In this document: piece by piece, positions 4,886-5,432 of the stretch | Position numbering within the stretch: position 1 is the first letter of the stretch | How the letters are laid out: the number at the start of each line of letters is the position of its first letter | NCBI GenBank assembly: GCA_035352715.1 | Contig: DAOPYE010000129.1 | Span: forward strand, 1-5,432 | Direction of reading: 5' to 3' | DNA from: DAOPYE01 sp035352715 | GTDB taxonomy: Bacteria > Acidobacteriota > Holophagae > Holophagales > Holophagaceae | DNA length: 5,432 nucleotides | Translations under genes and position numbers: made by a program | The notes under the pieces: model-generated | Told to the model about the DNA's origin: nothing | What the model saw: only the letters and a program-made list of their open reading frames with translations | Database searches by the model: none

Positions 4886-5432
4886 CACTTCACCTCCAGC
4901 ACGACGCGGGCGGCTTGGCCGTACAGGCCCAGTCGGACATTGCGCACGTAGGCGTCCAGCGCGCCCGGTCCGCCGTTAGTCTTCAGTTCGGAGAGCTGGT
5001 AGGCCAGCAGGGTCAGCGGCTCCACCTCGGCCTGTGCCTTCAGGGTCTCGATTTCCACCGCCCGCCTGGACTGGACGATCTTTTGGTCCGCCGAGGCCTG
5101 GGCGAGGCTGATATCGGACGAGACCTGGTTATGCGCCGTATTGATGGCCGCCAGCGCCGATTCCACCTCGGGCGGCGGGTCGATGGCGGTGATGAGCGAG
5201 GCGTCCAGTTGGATGCCGTAGCGTCCGGCGGAACACGCGCACTCCTTGTCCATATGTTCATTGAGATCCCGCAGGTTCTTGCGCAGATCGTTGATGGAGA
5301 TGCCCGTCTGCACCGCCGGGGTTCCATCGCTGGCGGCGGGTGCCTCGAAGTTGGCGATGCGCTGGCGCAGTACCGAGACGAAGTAGCCCATGATGTGGGC
5401 GATGGGGTATTTCACGCCGAACAGGTAGGCGT
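4885..5432 (-). CDS. second SPFH/band-7-like protein, C-terminal part (5' end outside window)
   Basis: The frame is open to the right edge; 181 residues and the TGA at 4885-4887 are present, and the apparent GTG at 5413-5415 is probably an internal valine. Features seen are YLFGVKYPIAHIMGYFVSVL and LRQRI near the start, then GISINDLRKNLRDLNEHMDK, GIQLDASLITAIDPPPEVES (the SPFH-type end of the core with a DPP turn), and a charged helix (LAQASADQKIVQSRRAVEIE and TLKAQAEVEPL) resembling the helical tail of prohibitins and stomatins. The end is LGLYGQAARVVLEVK. It overlaps the next SPFH gene by one base, so the two are translated as a pair, as hflK-hflC are, and probably form a mixed oligomer. 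An unusual Cys-Ala-Cys lies at 5233-5241. Family assignment rests on this C-terminal part and the neighbour, so it is less certain. Confidence 0.72.
   Translation of the reverse strand, partial: AYLFGVKYPIAHIMGYFVSVLRQRIANFEAPAASDGTPAVQTGISINDLRKNLRDLNEHMDKECACSAGRYGIQLDASLITAIDPPPEVESALAAINTAHNQVSSDISLAQASADQKIVQSRRAVEIETLKAQAEVEPLTLLAYQLSELKTNGGPGALDAYVRNVRLGLYGQAARVVLEVK

Noticed and set aside
3941..4951. Plus-strand frame antisense to the SPFH gene
   Set aside because: His/Asp/Gly-rich shadow of the SPFH coding frame with no ribosome site.

Overview
The window is GC-rich bacterial DNA and almost fully coding. Most of it is one leftward (minus-strand) block for the membrane core of the flagellar type III export gate, in the order fliO, fliP, fliQ, fliR, flhB (transcribed from about 3871 down to 398). 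Upstream of fliO, on the same strand, are two overlapping genes for SPFH/band-7 (stomatin/prohibitin-like) membrane proteins; the first runs off the right edge. At the left edge, the end of an unrecognised gene and a doubtful second reading frame lie on the plus strand, convergent to flhB. The organism is a flagellated bacterium with a double membrane, since FliP and FliO carry export signals and FliO is present. The gene sequences and high GC would fit an acidobacterium of the Holophaga/Geothrix type or a delta-type proteobacterium, but this is an impression and not a placement.

Layout: 1-84 tail of a plus-strand gene; 127-660 plus-strand GTG reading frame with a good ribosome binding site but no stop before it runs antisense into flhB; 398-1456 flhB; 1461-2243 fliR; 2260-2538 fliQ; 2535-3350 fliP; 3347-3871 fliO; 3872-3946 a 75-base regulatory gap; 3947-4885 SPFH gene; 4885-5432 partial SPFH gene. 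The flagellar genes are tightly packed: fliO/fliP and fliP/fliQ share ATGA overlaps, fliQ/fliR are 16 bases apart and fliR/flhB 4 bases apart, so translation is probably coupled.

How they work together: FliP, FliQ and FliR form the helical export gate in the MS ring, FliO helps FliP assemble, and FlhB sits against the gate and switches substrate specificity through self-cleavage at NPTH. The SPFH pair would form a membrane-associated oligomer; a link to the flagellum is suggested only by position.

The most interesting part is the 75-base gap before fliO. It holds a sigma-54-type -24/-12 element and a perfect hairpin whose 3' arm contains the fliO Shine-Dalgarno sequence. The predicted sigma-54 start point falls in the loop, so an RNA from this promoter would lack the 5' arm and leave the ribosome site free, while readthrough RNA from the SPFH genes would fold over it. 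This is a testable inference. No RNA genes, CRISPR array, insertion sequence or strong intrinsic terminator was seen.
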